Below, one piece after another: positions 27,721 to 36,207 of a stretch of 64,000 bases of DNA. The notes under the pieces were generated by a model. That model did no database searches, had not been told where the DNA came from, and saw only the letters and a list, made by a program, of their open reading frames with translations. The first letter of the stretch is position 1. Each line of letters begins with the position of its first letter. Made by a program: the position numbers and the translations under genes. This DNA is from CBDCYS01 sp965226185 (lineage in GTDB: Bacteria; Acidobacteriota; Terriglobia; Bryobacterales; UBA6623): contig CBDDCT010000003.1 of NCBI GenBank assembly GCA_965226185.1, positions 248,001-312,000 of the forward strand, written 5' to 3'.

Positions 27721-27799
27721 AGGCCCGTAGCTCAGTTTTGGTTAGAGCGCTACCTTGACACGGTAGAGGTCAGCGGTTCGAGTCCGCTCGGGCCTACCA
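27721..27799 (+). tRNA. tRNA-Val (GAC)
   Basis: The acceptor stem AGGCCCG/CGGGCCT pairs perfectly. The anticodon arm CTACC-TTGACAC-GGTAG gives anticodon GAC. The T arm contains GGTTCGAGTCC. The CCA end is encoded (27797-27799). A relic of an ISAzo13-type element begins 34 bp downstream. Confidence 0.96.
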
Positions 27800-27833
27800 G
27801 TTAACTCCCTCTCCTGCTTGAACTTAGGACTCG

Positions 27834-28145
27834 TCAGGGAATAACATTTCCAGCCTCAAGGCTTCTCGGAAGGATGCTGTAGTTCCAGTCTCCATGAAAT
27901 TCCTCTCGTCGCAGTTGCACCTCAGCCATCTGTTTGTCAGAAATCTTGATTCCTTTGGGATACAGATTCGTGTCCAGTTGGCTCTCCACTCGCAGGCCGT
28001 TCTTGGTCGTCGTGGCGGAGATCAGGTTGATGATGACCTCGTGATTCACCAGCGGCTTGCAGCGCCAGTTCTGAGTGATCGCCGAGAAGAAGCGCTGTTC
28101 AATCTTGTTCCACTTGCTGCTGCCCGGCGGAAAGTGGCAGACGTG
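27834..28145 (-). pseudogene. ISAzo13-family transposase, C-terminal fragment
   Basis: The last ~100 residues of the transposase: CHFPPGSSKWNKIEQRFFS, the catalytic-Glu region of this family, then ISATTTKNGLRVESQLDTN, KISDKQMAEVQLRR and EFHGDWNYSI at the end. Everything before CHFPPG is replaced by unrelated sequence, so the DDE core is incomplete. The outer IS end GTCAGGGAATAACATTTCC (27833-27851) overlaps the stop and matches 58491-58509 in 18 of 19 positions. Confidence 0.8.
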
Positions 28146-28243
28146 GCGTCGATATCGAGAATGATCTGCTCGGGCGCTTCGCCGTGGGACGAAGTCCCCG
28201 ACACTCCCAGAACCCCGCATGCCCGCCTCTCCCGCTGCTTCAT
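28144..28243 (-). pseudogene. Small fragment resembling an IS1380-type transposase
   Basis: About 33 codons ending APEQIILDIDAT, the phrase around the first catalytic Asp of IS1380 transposases as I remember it. It is fused directly to the ISAzo13 fragment. It is too short for certainty. Confidence 0.35.
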
Positions 28244-28320
28244 CCTGATGAGGGGTGATGAGAATGGCTTGATGGTTTCTAATCACATGGCCTTACTACG
28301 CGCAATCCGCGGAAGTGCCT

Positions 28321-30666
28321 CTAGCGTGGTTCCAGCCGCAGCGTGTGAGCCGTGTTCGCTTCGACCGCTTCTCGCGTGAACACCAGCGGCGCGTACTCGT
28401 GGTTAGCCCACAGCGGCAGCAGATCGTCATAGTGCGGACTGCCGGGCTGTCCCGACTGGCCCGGCGTGCTCGTGAACACCGAGCGGTCCCAATCAGCGAA
28501 GTCCAAGATGTGGCGGTAGGACGCGCCGCTCGACTGGGTATAGCCCGGGCCGCGAGTGGCGTTCGGCGTGTTCCCGTCGCCGCCCCGTTCAACCGGCCCC
28601 AGATTGAACAAGGCTTTTCTCGCAGCGCTGTTCGCCAGCGGATGCTGGAAGGTAATCGTGTGCGGCGTACCCCACCTCCACGACGACATATCGCCTCCCA
28701 ATAAGCGCCCCGCTTCGGCGACAGCCGCATCGAACGACTGCTCCAAAATGGTATTTCTCTCACCCTCGGGAAGCTCTTTCAACAGACGGATCAAAGTCGG
28801 CAATTGCAGGTTCCGCTCGACGAGCCGGCGCTGTGGCTCGGGTACCTGGGAGGCGATGAATCGCGGCGTCAGCTCTTTAAACCACACCTCGAACAGCGCC
28901 GCCGCCCCGGAGTCCTTGCTCAGCACCGCATCCCATGCCTCGAGCAGCATGCGCGCCTGTTGAACGCGCACCGAGCCGCCTCGGGGCGTCTGTTTCAACA
29001 AGTCCAGCAGTTGGCGGGCCGGAATCGACGTCTCGTCGTGCTGCAGGCGCTGGAAGTCCTCCACGGTAAATTTCTTCCCCTCGCCCAACACTTTTTCGAG
29101 ACGCTGGAAACGATAAGGAGCCGCCCAGTCGAAGCCCAAGTCATGCGGATAATTTTCGGGACGAATGTTGTGATTTGCCGTCGCGACGTAATGCTGGCTG
29201 GGGTTTTGGATGCGCGGCAGCTCGTCGATTGTGCGAAATCCCTCCCATTCGTATTTGCCCGTGTGTCCTGGAACCGGCAGCAAACCGGACCAGTTGTTCC
29301 GTATCGGCATCAGCCCGGCGGGAATCCAGCCAATATTGCCGTCCACGTCGGCATAGACGATGTTCTCCGAAGGGAGCTTCCAGCGAGCCATCGCTTTCAC
29401 GAAGTCGTCCCAGTTCTGAACCCGGCCGATCGACAGACTTCCCAGATAGCCGGCCGTGCCGGGCTCGGCCCCGCTCCAGCGCAGAGCCACGGCCCGCTGA
29501 GACGCCTTGTCTTCCCAGATGACCGGTCCGTGGCGCGTGAACTTGAGTTCCACCTCCACCGGCTCGGCCTGGCCTTTGACTTTGATTTCCTCGCGCTCAA
29601 TCTTCATGTCGAGCCACTCGCCGCGGTAGAGGTAGCGGTTAGGATTCTCGGGGCCGGTCTTTTCGATGTAGAGGTCCACTTGGTCGTACTGTACGATGGT
29701 GAACCCCCACCCGGCCCGCTCGTTGTGACCAATGGCGACGCCCGGGAGCGCCGGCTCTCCGGAGCCGATCACATTCCAGCCGGGACCGACCAAGTGCACC
29801 ATGTAACGAAGAGAAGGCAGGATGACGGGACGATGAGGATCGCTTGCCAGCAGGGGTTTGCCGGTGCTGCTCAGCGTGCCGTCCACGACCCAGTTGTTGC
29901 TGCCGTCTTCGCCGTAGAGGGTCGGGATCGAGACGGCATTGCGGTAACCTTCCAGCACACTCTGGTCAATCCCGGAGAGATCGGCCTCGGGGTCGGGTTT
30001 CAGCTCGCGATGGGGGTCCGTCGGCATGTATTTCATCGCGGAGTCGAGGCCCAGCTTGTGAACCATCTCGGCGCGCGCCACTTCCTGACGGGCATTGCGG
30101 GTCATCAGCAGTCCGGCAATGCGCAGCAGGCAATCCTCGGCTTCCCACTCACCCGGCCTAAAGTCGAGAAGTTCGAACTCGATGGGCAGGCGATCGGCGG
30201 CGTGCCGCACGAAGGCGTTGATTCCGCTCGTGAACGACTCGGCAATCGCGCGCGTATCGGGCGAGTAGCTCTCCCACTCCTCTTGCATGTCACCCCGGTA
30301 GCGAACCAGCCGGGCAATGCGGTCGCGCTCGACATAGGAGGGACCGAAAACTTCCGCCAGCTCGCCGCTGCCGGTGCGCCGCCAGATCTCGATTTGATAC
30401 AGGCGGTCTTGCGCCGCCACGAACCCTTGCGTGAAGAACAGGTCGGCAACCGTGCTGGCGTAGATGTGCGCGACTCCCCATTTGTCTCGCAGCACTTCCA
30501 CCGGCTGATCGAGTCCGTCGAGGACGATGGATCCTTCGATTTGGGCCAAGCGTGCTTGGGACTGCTCGGCTAGTGCGGCCTGATCCTCGCCCGATGGCGG
30601 TGGCGAGCATCCTGGGAGTGTGAGCAGGACAGCTAAGAAAGGGAGCAGAATTCGATGGTGACGCAT
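28321..30666 (-). CDS. Penicillin acylase family lipoprotein
   Basis: An Ntn hydrolase of the penicillin/cephalosporin/AHL-acylase family, 781 residues. The N-terminus ends in lipobox LTLPGC (Cys20), so the precursor is probably a lipoprotein. The alpha part has WGVAHIYASTVADLFFTQGF and the arginine-rich RRTGSGELAEVFG. Autoprocessing should occur before Ser256 in YGEDGSNNWVVDG, the new N-terminal nucleophile of the beta chain. LLASDPHRPVILPSLRYMVHL and GHNERAGWGFT follow, and a VATANHNIRPE segment supplies the Asn. The substrate could be N-acyl homoserine lactones or other amides and cannot be told here. The ISAzo13/IS1380 relics lie just downstream. Confidence 0.93.
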   Translation of the reverse strand: MRHHRILLPFLAVLLTLPGCSPPPSGEDQAALAEQSQARLAQIEGSIVLDGLDQPVEVLRDKWGVAHIYASTVADLFFTQGFVAAQDRLYQIEIWRRTGSGELAEVFGPSYVERDRIARLVRYRGDMQEEWESYSPDTRAIAESFTSGINAFVRHAADRLPIEFELLDFRPGEWEAEDCLLRIAGLLMTRNARQEVARAEMVHKLGLDSAMKYMPTDPHRELKPDPEADLSGIDQSVLEGYRNAVSIPTLYGEDGSNNWVVDGTLSSTGKPLLASDPHRPVILPSLRYMVHLVGPGWNVIGSGEPALPGVAIGHNERAGWGFTIVQYDQVDLYIEKTGPENPNRYLYRGEWLDMKIEREEIKVKGQAEPVEVELKFTRHGPVIWEDKASQRAVALRWSGAEPGTAGYLGSLSIGRVQNWDDFVKAMARWKLPSENIVYADVDGNIGWIPAGLMPIRNNWSGLLPVPGHTGKYEWEGFRTIDELPRIQNPSQHYVATANHNIRPENYPHDLGFDWAAPYRFQRLEKVLGEGKKFTVEDFQRLQHDETSIPARQLLDLLKQTPRGGSVRVQQARMLLEAWDAVLSKDSGAAALFEVWFKELTPRFIASQVPEPQRRLVERNLQLPTLIRLLKELPEGERNTILEQSFDAAVAEAGRLLGGDMSSWRWGTPHTITFQHPLANSAARKALFNLGPVERGGDGNTPNATRGPGYTQSSGASYRHILDFADWDRSVFTSTPGQSGQPGSPHYDDLLPLWANHEYAPLVFTREAVEANTAHTLRLEPR

Positions 30667-30755
30667 GGCACACCTATCTTACGGCAATTGCCCTATGACA
30701 ACGCCTTCGCCGAGAGTTTCATTTAAACGATCGAGGGGCGCAGGCCGGCAGCGGA

Positions 30756-30896
30756 CATTTTCTGACGTTCATTTATAATGGCAAGCGGCTGCAGTCGGCG
30801 CTGGGTTGTCGCGCCCCGGAGGAGTTTGAGGCGGCCTTCGCGGTCGAGCGATCAACCGGCCGTTTCTCCGCAACTCATTCTCCACAATCCCAATGA
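30756..30896 (+). pseudogene. IS3-family transposase tail
   Basis: Codons 30756-30896 read TFIYNGKRLQSALGCRAPEEF, the standard end of IS3-type OrfB, where FIYNxKRLHSALGYRSPxEF is typical. There is no catalytic core upstream. It is a scar in the symporter promoter region. Confidence 0.7.
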
Positions 30897-30912
30897 GAGG
30901 ACGCACCGCCAC

Positions 30913-31026
30913 ATGGATGTCTTAACCGCAACCGCCTACGTCGCGATCGTTGTCCTGGTGGTTCTCAACGCCTGGATTGTTCGGCGCATGAAGATCACCG
31001 TCCGCGAAGAAGACGAGGACGGATAG
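30913..31026 (+). CDS. Small single-span membrane protein preceding symporter
   Basis: 37 residues: a hydrophobic span (about residues 7-23, AYVAIVVLVVLNAWIVR) followed by a charged tail MKITVREEDEDG. The stop is 1 base before the GTG of the symporter, so the two are translationally coupled. Tiny membrane proteins encoded directly before SSS-family transporters are a recurring arrangement and are thought to be accessory subunits. The similarity here is positional and in topology; no motif is decisive. Confidence 0.7.
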   Translation: MDVLTATAYVAIVVLVVLNAWIVRRMKITVREEDEDG

Positions 31027-31027
31027 C

Positions 31028-32542
31028 GTGGGCGTTCTCCCCGAGCACTGGCCGATTGCGCTGACCATCGTTGTCTACCTGGCGGGTTGCCTGGCGATCG
31101 GCTGGCATTTTCAGCGGCGCGCTTCGCGGGGCGTTTCCGAGTATTACGTTGCGAAACGCCAGATTCCCGGTTGGGTAATTTCACTGGCGTTCTTCTCGAC
31201 ATTCGCCAGCACGAATACCTACATCGGTCAAGCGGGGCAGGCCTTTGCGGCGGGGCTGAGCTGGGCTTGGGTCGGCGTCTTCTGGACGGTGTTCTGCATG
31301 ATTTCGTGGCTGTTGCTGGGGCCGCGTTTGCGCGATCAGACGGCCGGACTGAAGTCGGTCACCATTCCCGACTATTTTGACTTTCGCTACAAGAGTCCGC
31401 TGTCTAAAGCGACGCGGATTCTCTCGGCGTTCACGATCCTGTTCGCGACCATCTGGTACATGGCGGGCATCGCCAAAGGTTGCGCCCACCTGCTGGAGTC
31501 GGTTTTGGGAATGCCTTACATGTGGGGTGCGCTGGCGATCATCGCCTTTACCTGTGCCTACACGGTGATGGGCGGCATGTACAGCGTGCTGTGGACGGAC
31601 GCGTTGCAGGGCATGATGATGCTCGGCGTGGCACTGGTCATGCTGGCGATTCCGTTCGTCCATGCGGGCGGGGTCAGCGAGTTGATGACGCGCATCTCCG
31701 ACGTTTCTCACGTCACGGCGGAAGGGGTGCCGATGGGCGACGGGCTGGTGACCTTCTGTTCGCTGGTGTCGTTTACCTACATTTTGGGAATTGGCTTGTC
31801 GGTGGGCATGAAACAGATCGCCGAGCCGCGCTGCCTGATACGCTTCTACTCGGTCGACAATGCCGCTGGCATGCGCTTCGCCATGATCTGGACGCCGATC
31901 TTTCTGGGAGTTTCACTGCTTTGCGTGATGGGGCTTGGCTCGCTGGTCCACGGGATGGCGACGGAGCAAGAGGCGGCCTACCTGATTCAGCACACCGACG
32001 AGGTAGTCGGTTTCATGCTGGCGAAGTTTGACAATACGGCGGTAAGCGCGATATGCGTCACGGGGTTGTTCGCGGCAGGCATGTCGTCGCTGGCCTCGGT
32101 CATGCTGATCGTGGGGACGGCCGCGGTGGGCGACATTTGGAATGTCTGGAAGCCGATGGCGGCTGGAAAGATTGTGATCCGGACAAAGGCGGCGATTGTC
32201 GTCTACTCGGGGATCGTTTTTCTTGCGACCATATTTCCGCCAGCCGGGATTGTGGAGTTAACCAGCTTTTCAGGCGCCGTATTTGCCGCGGGTTTCTTCC
32301 CGGCGGTTTTTGGCGGGCTGTATTTGCGCTGGGGCACGGGTCACGGAGCCTTTTATTCGATGCTGATCGGCATGGCGGTGACTATCGCATGGCGCTTTGC
32401 CGTGCGCTTCCGGGTGCCGGGCATGCGGGACGTGCATGAGATTATCCCAGCATTTTGCCTGTCGCTCGTGGCATATCTCGTGATCAGCAAGCTCACGGCC
32501 CGGCATCGTCCGCCGGAAGAGCATCTTGAGGGGATCTTCTGA
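31028..32542 (+). CDS. Sodium:solute symporter family transporter
   Basis: A 504-residue SSS transporter starting at GTG 31028. SEYYVAKRQIPGWVISLAFF and ASTNTYIGQAGQAFAAGLSW cover TM1-2. TIPDYFDFRYKSPLSKATRI and SAICVTGLFAAGMSSLASVM (the TM8-like Na+-site serines) are further family landmarks. About 13 hydrophobic spans are visible. With the preceding 37-residue protein it probably forms a two-gene unit. It differs from the symporter at 10449-12194 in lacking the long tail. The substrate is unknown. Confidence 0.9.
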   Translation: MGVLPEHWPIALTIVVYLAGCLAIGWHFQRRASRGVSEYYVAKRQIPGWVISLAFFSTFASTNTYIGQAGQAFAAGLSWAWVGVFWTVFCMISWLLLGPRLRDQTAGLKSVTIPDYFDFRYKSPLSKATRILSAFTILFATIWYMAGIAKGCAHLLESVLGMPYMWGALAIIAFTCAYTVMGGMYSVLWTDALQGMMMLGVALVMLAIPFVHAGGVSELMTRISDVSHVTAEGVPMGDGLVTFCSLVSFTYILGIGLSVGMKQIAEPRCLIRFYSVDNAAGMRFAMIWTPIFLGVSLLCVMGLGSLVHGMATEQEAAYLIQHTDEVVGFMLAKFDNTAVSAICVTGLFAAGMSSLASVMLIVGTAAVGDIWNVWKPMAAGKIVIRTKAAIVVYSGIVFLATIFPPAGIVELTSFSGAVFAAGFFPAVFGGLYLRWGTGHGAFYSMLIGMAVTIAWRFAVRFRVPGMRDVHEIIPAFCLSLVAYLVISKLTARHRPPEEHLEGIF

Positions 32543-32647
32543 TCGACGATGTGGACCACGAGGTTTTGCTAACACAGCCCGCCGCTTCAATGAAATGGCT
32601 ACGCTGTTGAGAAGCCACCAGAAAATGACAGTCGAAGGAGAGAAGCC

Positions 32648-34618
32648 ATGACCAAACTACTGCGTATCCTGCTGGGGGTGATTCTGGCCTGTCCGGTCCT
32701 TTTCTCGGGAGTGGTCGGTTTCGACGTTCAGGAGCGATCGAAGGTATTGGACGGTGAGGCGTTCGGCAAGACCGGCGGCTACGAACGGATCGTGGGCAGG
32801 GTCTCTTTCGCGGTAGACCCCAAAACGCCCGCGAACGGCATCATCCACGACCTCGAGTTCGCTCCCCGCAACCAGGAGGGACTGGTCGAGTTCTCGGCCG
32901 ACTTCTTTCTGCTCAAGCCCATCGATCTGACGAAGGGCAACGGAACGGTACTGCTTGAAGTCCCCAACCGCGGAGGAAAAGGGCTAATGCGGTTCAACTA
33001 TGGAACCCGCTCACTGGATCCGCGAACGAGGGAGGAATTTGGCGACGGCTTCCTGTTGAAGCAGGGCTACACGCTGGCCTGGGTGGGCTGGCAATTCGAC
33101 CTGCGGGAACGGAAAGACGTGCTGCGGCTTTCCGCGCCGGTGGCGGAGGGCGTCACCGGTCTGGTGCGATCCGAGTTTAGCCCGGCGAAAATCGAAAAGA
33201 GCTTTTCGGTTGCCGGACGAGGTCACGTCCCTTATCCCGCGCTCGATCCGGCGGACGCAAGCTACCGGCTGATCGTTCGTGAGTACGCTGACGGCGAAGG
33301 TGTCGATATTCCTAGGGATCATTGGCGCTTCTCCGATCGAACAACCGTGACAATGCAGAAGGGCTTCTTTCCCGGCAAGCACTACGAGGTCGTTTACAAA
33401 TCCAAAGACCCGGCAGTGGCGGGCCTCGGAGCCGCCGCGATTCGAGATTTGGTCTCGTATCTCAAGTTCGGGGCCGGTGGAAACGCAGCGGTCTTGAGCG
33501 ACGCGCATCGCCATATTCAGCACGCCATCGGCTACGGGTCGTCGCAGTGTGGCCGCTTCCTGCGAACTTTCGTCTACGACGGCTTCAACGCGGATGAAAA
33601 GGGTCGAAAGGTTTTCGACGGTGTCTCAGCCCATATTGCCGGCGCGGCGCTGGGGAGTTTTACTCATCGATTTGCGCAGCCGACCCGAACGAACCCTTTC
33701 TACACGACCGACGTTTTCCCGTTTCGCGATCTCACGGATCACGACCCGCTGACCGGGGCGAAGGACGGCATCCTGCGGCGGGCCGAGAAAGCGGGTGTCG
33801 TCCCGAAGATTTTCTACACCAATACTTCGAGCGAATACTGGAGCCGTTCCACCTCGATGATGCACACAACGATCGACGGCAAGGACGACGCACCGCTCGC
33901 CCCCGAGACGCGGCTTTACCACTTCACGGGAACGCAGCACGGGCCGGGCGCCGTCCCTCCGCGTGAATCGGATGTGCACTCCTACCCGCTCAACGGCAAT
34001 GACTACCGGCCCCTGCAGCGCGCTCTGCTGATAGCTTTGCAGCGCTGGGTCAGCGAGGGCGTCGAGCCCCCGGCCTCGCGCTACTCCTCGGTGGAGCAGC
34101 TCGTGCCGCTCGGGAAGCTGAAGTTCCCGACGATTCCGGGATTTCGAACACCCGGCCGCGTGCGGACCGCCATGCGGCTCGACTACGGACCGGACTTCCA
34201 CGGCACCGGCATCATCTCCTTCGAGCCGCCGAAGATGACCGGGGCCCGCTATCCGGTCAAGCTGCCGCAAATCGACTCGGACGGCAACGAGATCGGGGGC
34301 ATCCGGCTTCCATCGATAGAGGCGCCTCTGGCGGCGTATACGGGATGGAATCTTCTCAAGCCAAAGGTCATGGATTCGGATGAGGTCGCTGGGTTGGCGG
34401 GTTCCACCATATTCTTCGCCAGAACCAAGGCGGAGCGCTTGAAACGAAAAGACTCCAGACCATCCATTGAAGAACGCTACCAGAGCCGCGATGACTACAA
34501 ACGGCAGGTCCGGGCAGCCGGGCACAAGCTGGTCGAAAGCAGATATTTGCTAGAAGACGACCTGGAACGCGTGGTTGAGAGCTGTCTGGCACTTTGGGAT
34601 CACCTAAGCGTTCAGTGA
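32648..34618 (+). CDS. Secreted alpha/beta hydrolase-domain protein (Abhydrolase_10-like)
   Basis: 656 residues with a signal peptide (1-24) and AAGGAG 7 bases before ATG 32648. FGKTGGYERIVGRVSFAVDP, VLLEVPNRGGKGLMRFNYG and the nucleophile-elbow-like GYGSSQCGRFLRTFVYDGFN (Ser near residue 300) are characteristic of this little-studied family. FHGTGIISFEPP and YTGWNLL follow near the end. Members are secreted and presumed to be esterases, but no substrate is known. It lies 105 bp after the symporter and could be cotranscribed, suggesting uptake of its product; that is inference. Confidence 0.82.
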   Translation: MTKLLRILLGVILACPVLFSGVVGFDVQERSKVLDGEAFGKTGGYERIVGRVSFAVDPKTPANGIIHDLEFAPRNQEGLVEFSADFFLLKPIDLTKGNGTVLLEVPNRGGKGLMRFNYGTRSLDPRTREEFGDGFLLKQGYTLAWVGWQFDLRERKDVLRLSAPVAEGVTGLVRSEFSPAKIEKSFSVAGRGHVPYPALDPADASYRLIVREYADGEGVDIPRDHWRFSDRTTVTMQKGFFPGKHYEVVYKSKDPAVAGLGAAAIRDLVSYLKFGAGGNAAVLSDAHRHIQHAIGYGSSQCGRFLRTFVYDGFNADEKGRKVFDGVSAHIAGAALGSFTHRFAQPTRTNPFYTTDVFPFRDLTDHDPLTGAKDGILRRAEKAGVVPKIFYTNTSSEYWSRSTSMMHTTIDGKDDAPLAPETRLYHFTGTQHGPGAVPPRESDVHSYPLNGNDYRPLQRALLIALQRWVSEGVEPPASRYSSVEQLVPLGKLKFPTIPGFRTPGRVRTAMRLDYGPDFHGTGIISFEPPKMTGARYPVKLPQIDSDGNEIGGIRLPSIEAPLAAYTGWNLLKPKVMDSDEVAGLAGSTIFFARTKAERLKRKDSRPSIEERYQSRDDYKRQVRAAGHKLVESRYLLEDDLERVVESCLALWDHLSVQ

Positions 34619-34639
34619 GGGATCTAGCCCCGTCATTGG

Positions 34640-35022
34640 GCAAAAAGCCCTTGCATCAAAAGTCTTTCGACTCCCTCATTCAATCAGCCCGGGAGGAGGG
34701 CGGCCTCGATTCCGCTGTTCGCCAGAAGCTGGCCGAGGTGTTCGTCGACGTGCAGGCTTTGCAACTCAATTGCGAGCGTTTCGGTGAGCAACTCTACGGT
34801 TTCCATAGCTCCATGATCAAGGTTGCCTGGGCTGAAGCGAATCAGCAGCTCCAAGAGCTTGGGCTGGACAGGCTCGGAGCAAAGGCCGCGCTGATGCCGG
34901 AGCAGGAAGGGAGTTGGCAATTCGGCTACCTGCGCTCGCGCGGCAACTCCATCGAGGGCGGGACGGCGGAGATTCTGCGCGGCGTCATCGCCGAGCGCGT
35001 TCTTGGATTGCCAAGGAAGTGA
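34640..35022 (+). pseudogene. Acyl-CoA dehydrogenase, C-terminal fragment
   Basis: About 125 residues: FDSLIQSAREEGGLDSAVRQ, LAEVFVDVQALQLNCERF, and the family ending LRSRGNSIEGGTAEILRGVI then AERVLGLPRK. Acyl-CoA dehydrogenases are about 380-400 residues. The N-terminal and middle domains, with most of the FAD site and the substrate pocket, are missing, and the join to the hydrolase lies at about 34620-34660. It is immediately upstream of a complete paralogue, so it is probably the truncated first half of a former heterodimeric pair. Confidence 0.8.
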
Positions 35023-35026
35023 ATAG

Positions 35027-36106
35027 ATGAACTTTTCGCTCACCGAGGACCAGGAGCTGCTGCGCCGTTCCGCCCGTGAGCTGCTGTCAGCCGAATGGCC
35101 CGGTCCCGCCATGCGGCGGATGCTCGAAGATTCCGCCTCCGCGTCGCAAGGCTTTTGGGAGAAGATTACCCAAGCCGGCTGGCCCGCTTTGATGATTCCC
35201 GAAAACTACGGCGGGCTCGCGTCGGACACGTTCGATCTGGCCCTGCTGATGGAGGAGATGGGGCGCAGGCTGGCGCCGGGCGCCTTCTTTTCGACGGCCT
35301 TGCTTGCCGCCGGCGCCTTGGAGCGATTGGGAACGGAGGAGGCTCGCCGCAAGTACTTGCCAGGTATCGCCGAAGGCCGGCTCAAGGCGACACTGGCGGT
35401 CTGGGAGCCTAACTCATCCTGGGATCTGGACAAGCTGCAAACCTCCCGCGGCAGCGGGGAAACCATCACAAAGAGCTTGGTCTCCGAAGCAGCGGAATCC
35501 GATCTCATCCTTTGCGCTTTGAGAGACGGAGACGGCGTTCGGCTCGTTTTGCCCCGCGGCCCGCCAGTCACCTCGCTCAAGACGCTGGACCCAACGCGAG
35601 CGCTCGCCGATGTGACTTTCGACCCGGCCCGGGCGGAGACAATTGGAGAGGGCACGCTCGATGCACTCCAGCAAACCCTCGACATCGCCGCGGTTGCACT
35701 CGCGGCTGAGATGGTGGGTGGCGCGGCGGAATTACTCGAAGTCACGGTGGCCTATGTGAAGGCGCGACGGCAATTTGGCCGGCCGGTCGGGAGCTTCCAG
35801 GCAGTCCAGCATCGGGCGGCCGACATGCTCATCAGCCTCGAAAAAGCGCGTTCGACAGCTTACTACGCAGCCATCGTCGCCGATGAGCAACCCGAACGAT
35901 TGGCGCTTGCCTCCTCGATGGCGAAAGTGGCGGCCAACAAAGCGTACCGCTTTGCCAGCCAGCAAGCGATTCAGCTTCACGGCGGAATTGGGTTCACCTG
36001 GGAGCAAGACTTGCATTTCTATCTGAAACGGGCCAAGGCAAGCGAATTTACCCTCGGAAGCACCGCCTGGCACGCCGAACGCATCGCAAAGGAACTGGGA
36101 TTCTAG
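35027..36106 (+). CDS. Acyl-CoA dehydrogenase family protein
   Basis: 359 residues, a flavoenzyme-type protein. MNFSLTEDQELLRRSARELL at the start, GWPALMIPENYGGLASDTFD, ARRQFGRPVGSFQAVQHRAA, and the ending QLHGGIGFTWEQDLHFYLKR are all family features. It is of the shorter subclass that usually pairs with another dehydrogenase to form an alpha2beta2 enzyme. HGGIGFTWE takes the place of the catalytic Glu-containing YEGTxxI of canonical enzymes. The likely partner upstream (34640-35022) has lost its N-terminal two thirds, so this subunit may be stranded. Confidence 0.88.
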   Translation: MNFSLTEDQELLRRSARELLSAEWPGPAMRRMLEDSASASQGFWEKITQAGWPALMIPENYGGLASDTFDLALLMEEMGRRLAPGAFFSTALLAAGALERLGTEEARRKYLPGIAEGRLKATLAVWEPNSSWDLDKLQTSRGSGETITKSLVSEAAESDLILCALRDGDGVRLVLPRGPPVTSLKTLDPTRALADVTFDPARAETIGEGTLDALQQTLDIAAVALAAEMVGGAAELLEVTVAYVKARRQFGRPVGSFQAVQHRAADMLISLEKARSTAYYAAIVADEQPERLALASSMAKVAANKAYRFASQQAIQLHGGIGFTWEQDLHFYLKRAKASEFTLGSTAWHAERIAKELGF

Positions 36107-36160
36107 GCTGCGTTTCTTACCGGGTGGCGAGGTGGATGAGAGGCGTCGCTGATTATTCTG
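36103..36160. repeat. Degenerate end of the TTAGCCTGCATTTCTCA family
   Basis: TAGGCTGCGTTTCTTACC, then GTGGCGAGGTGG and TGAGAGGCGTC, follows the left end of the 38790-39407 element for about 55 bp with many mismatches. It is probably an old insertion relic. Confidence 0.4.
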
Positions 36161-36207
36161 AGGCGTCGAAACCGAGCCCGGCGCGAGCTGTCGCCTTCCG
36201 CCTAAAA

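Noticed and set aside
28804..30573. 589-codon frame antisense to penicillin acylase
   Set aside because: Shadow frame; His/Arg-rich random composition.
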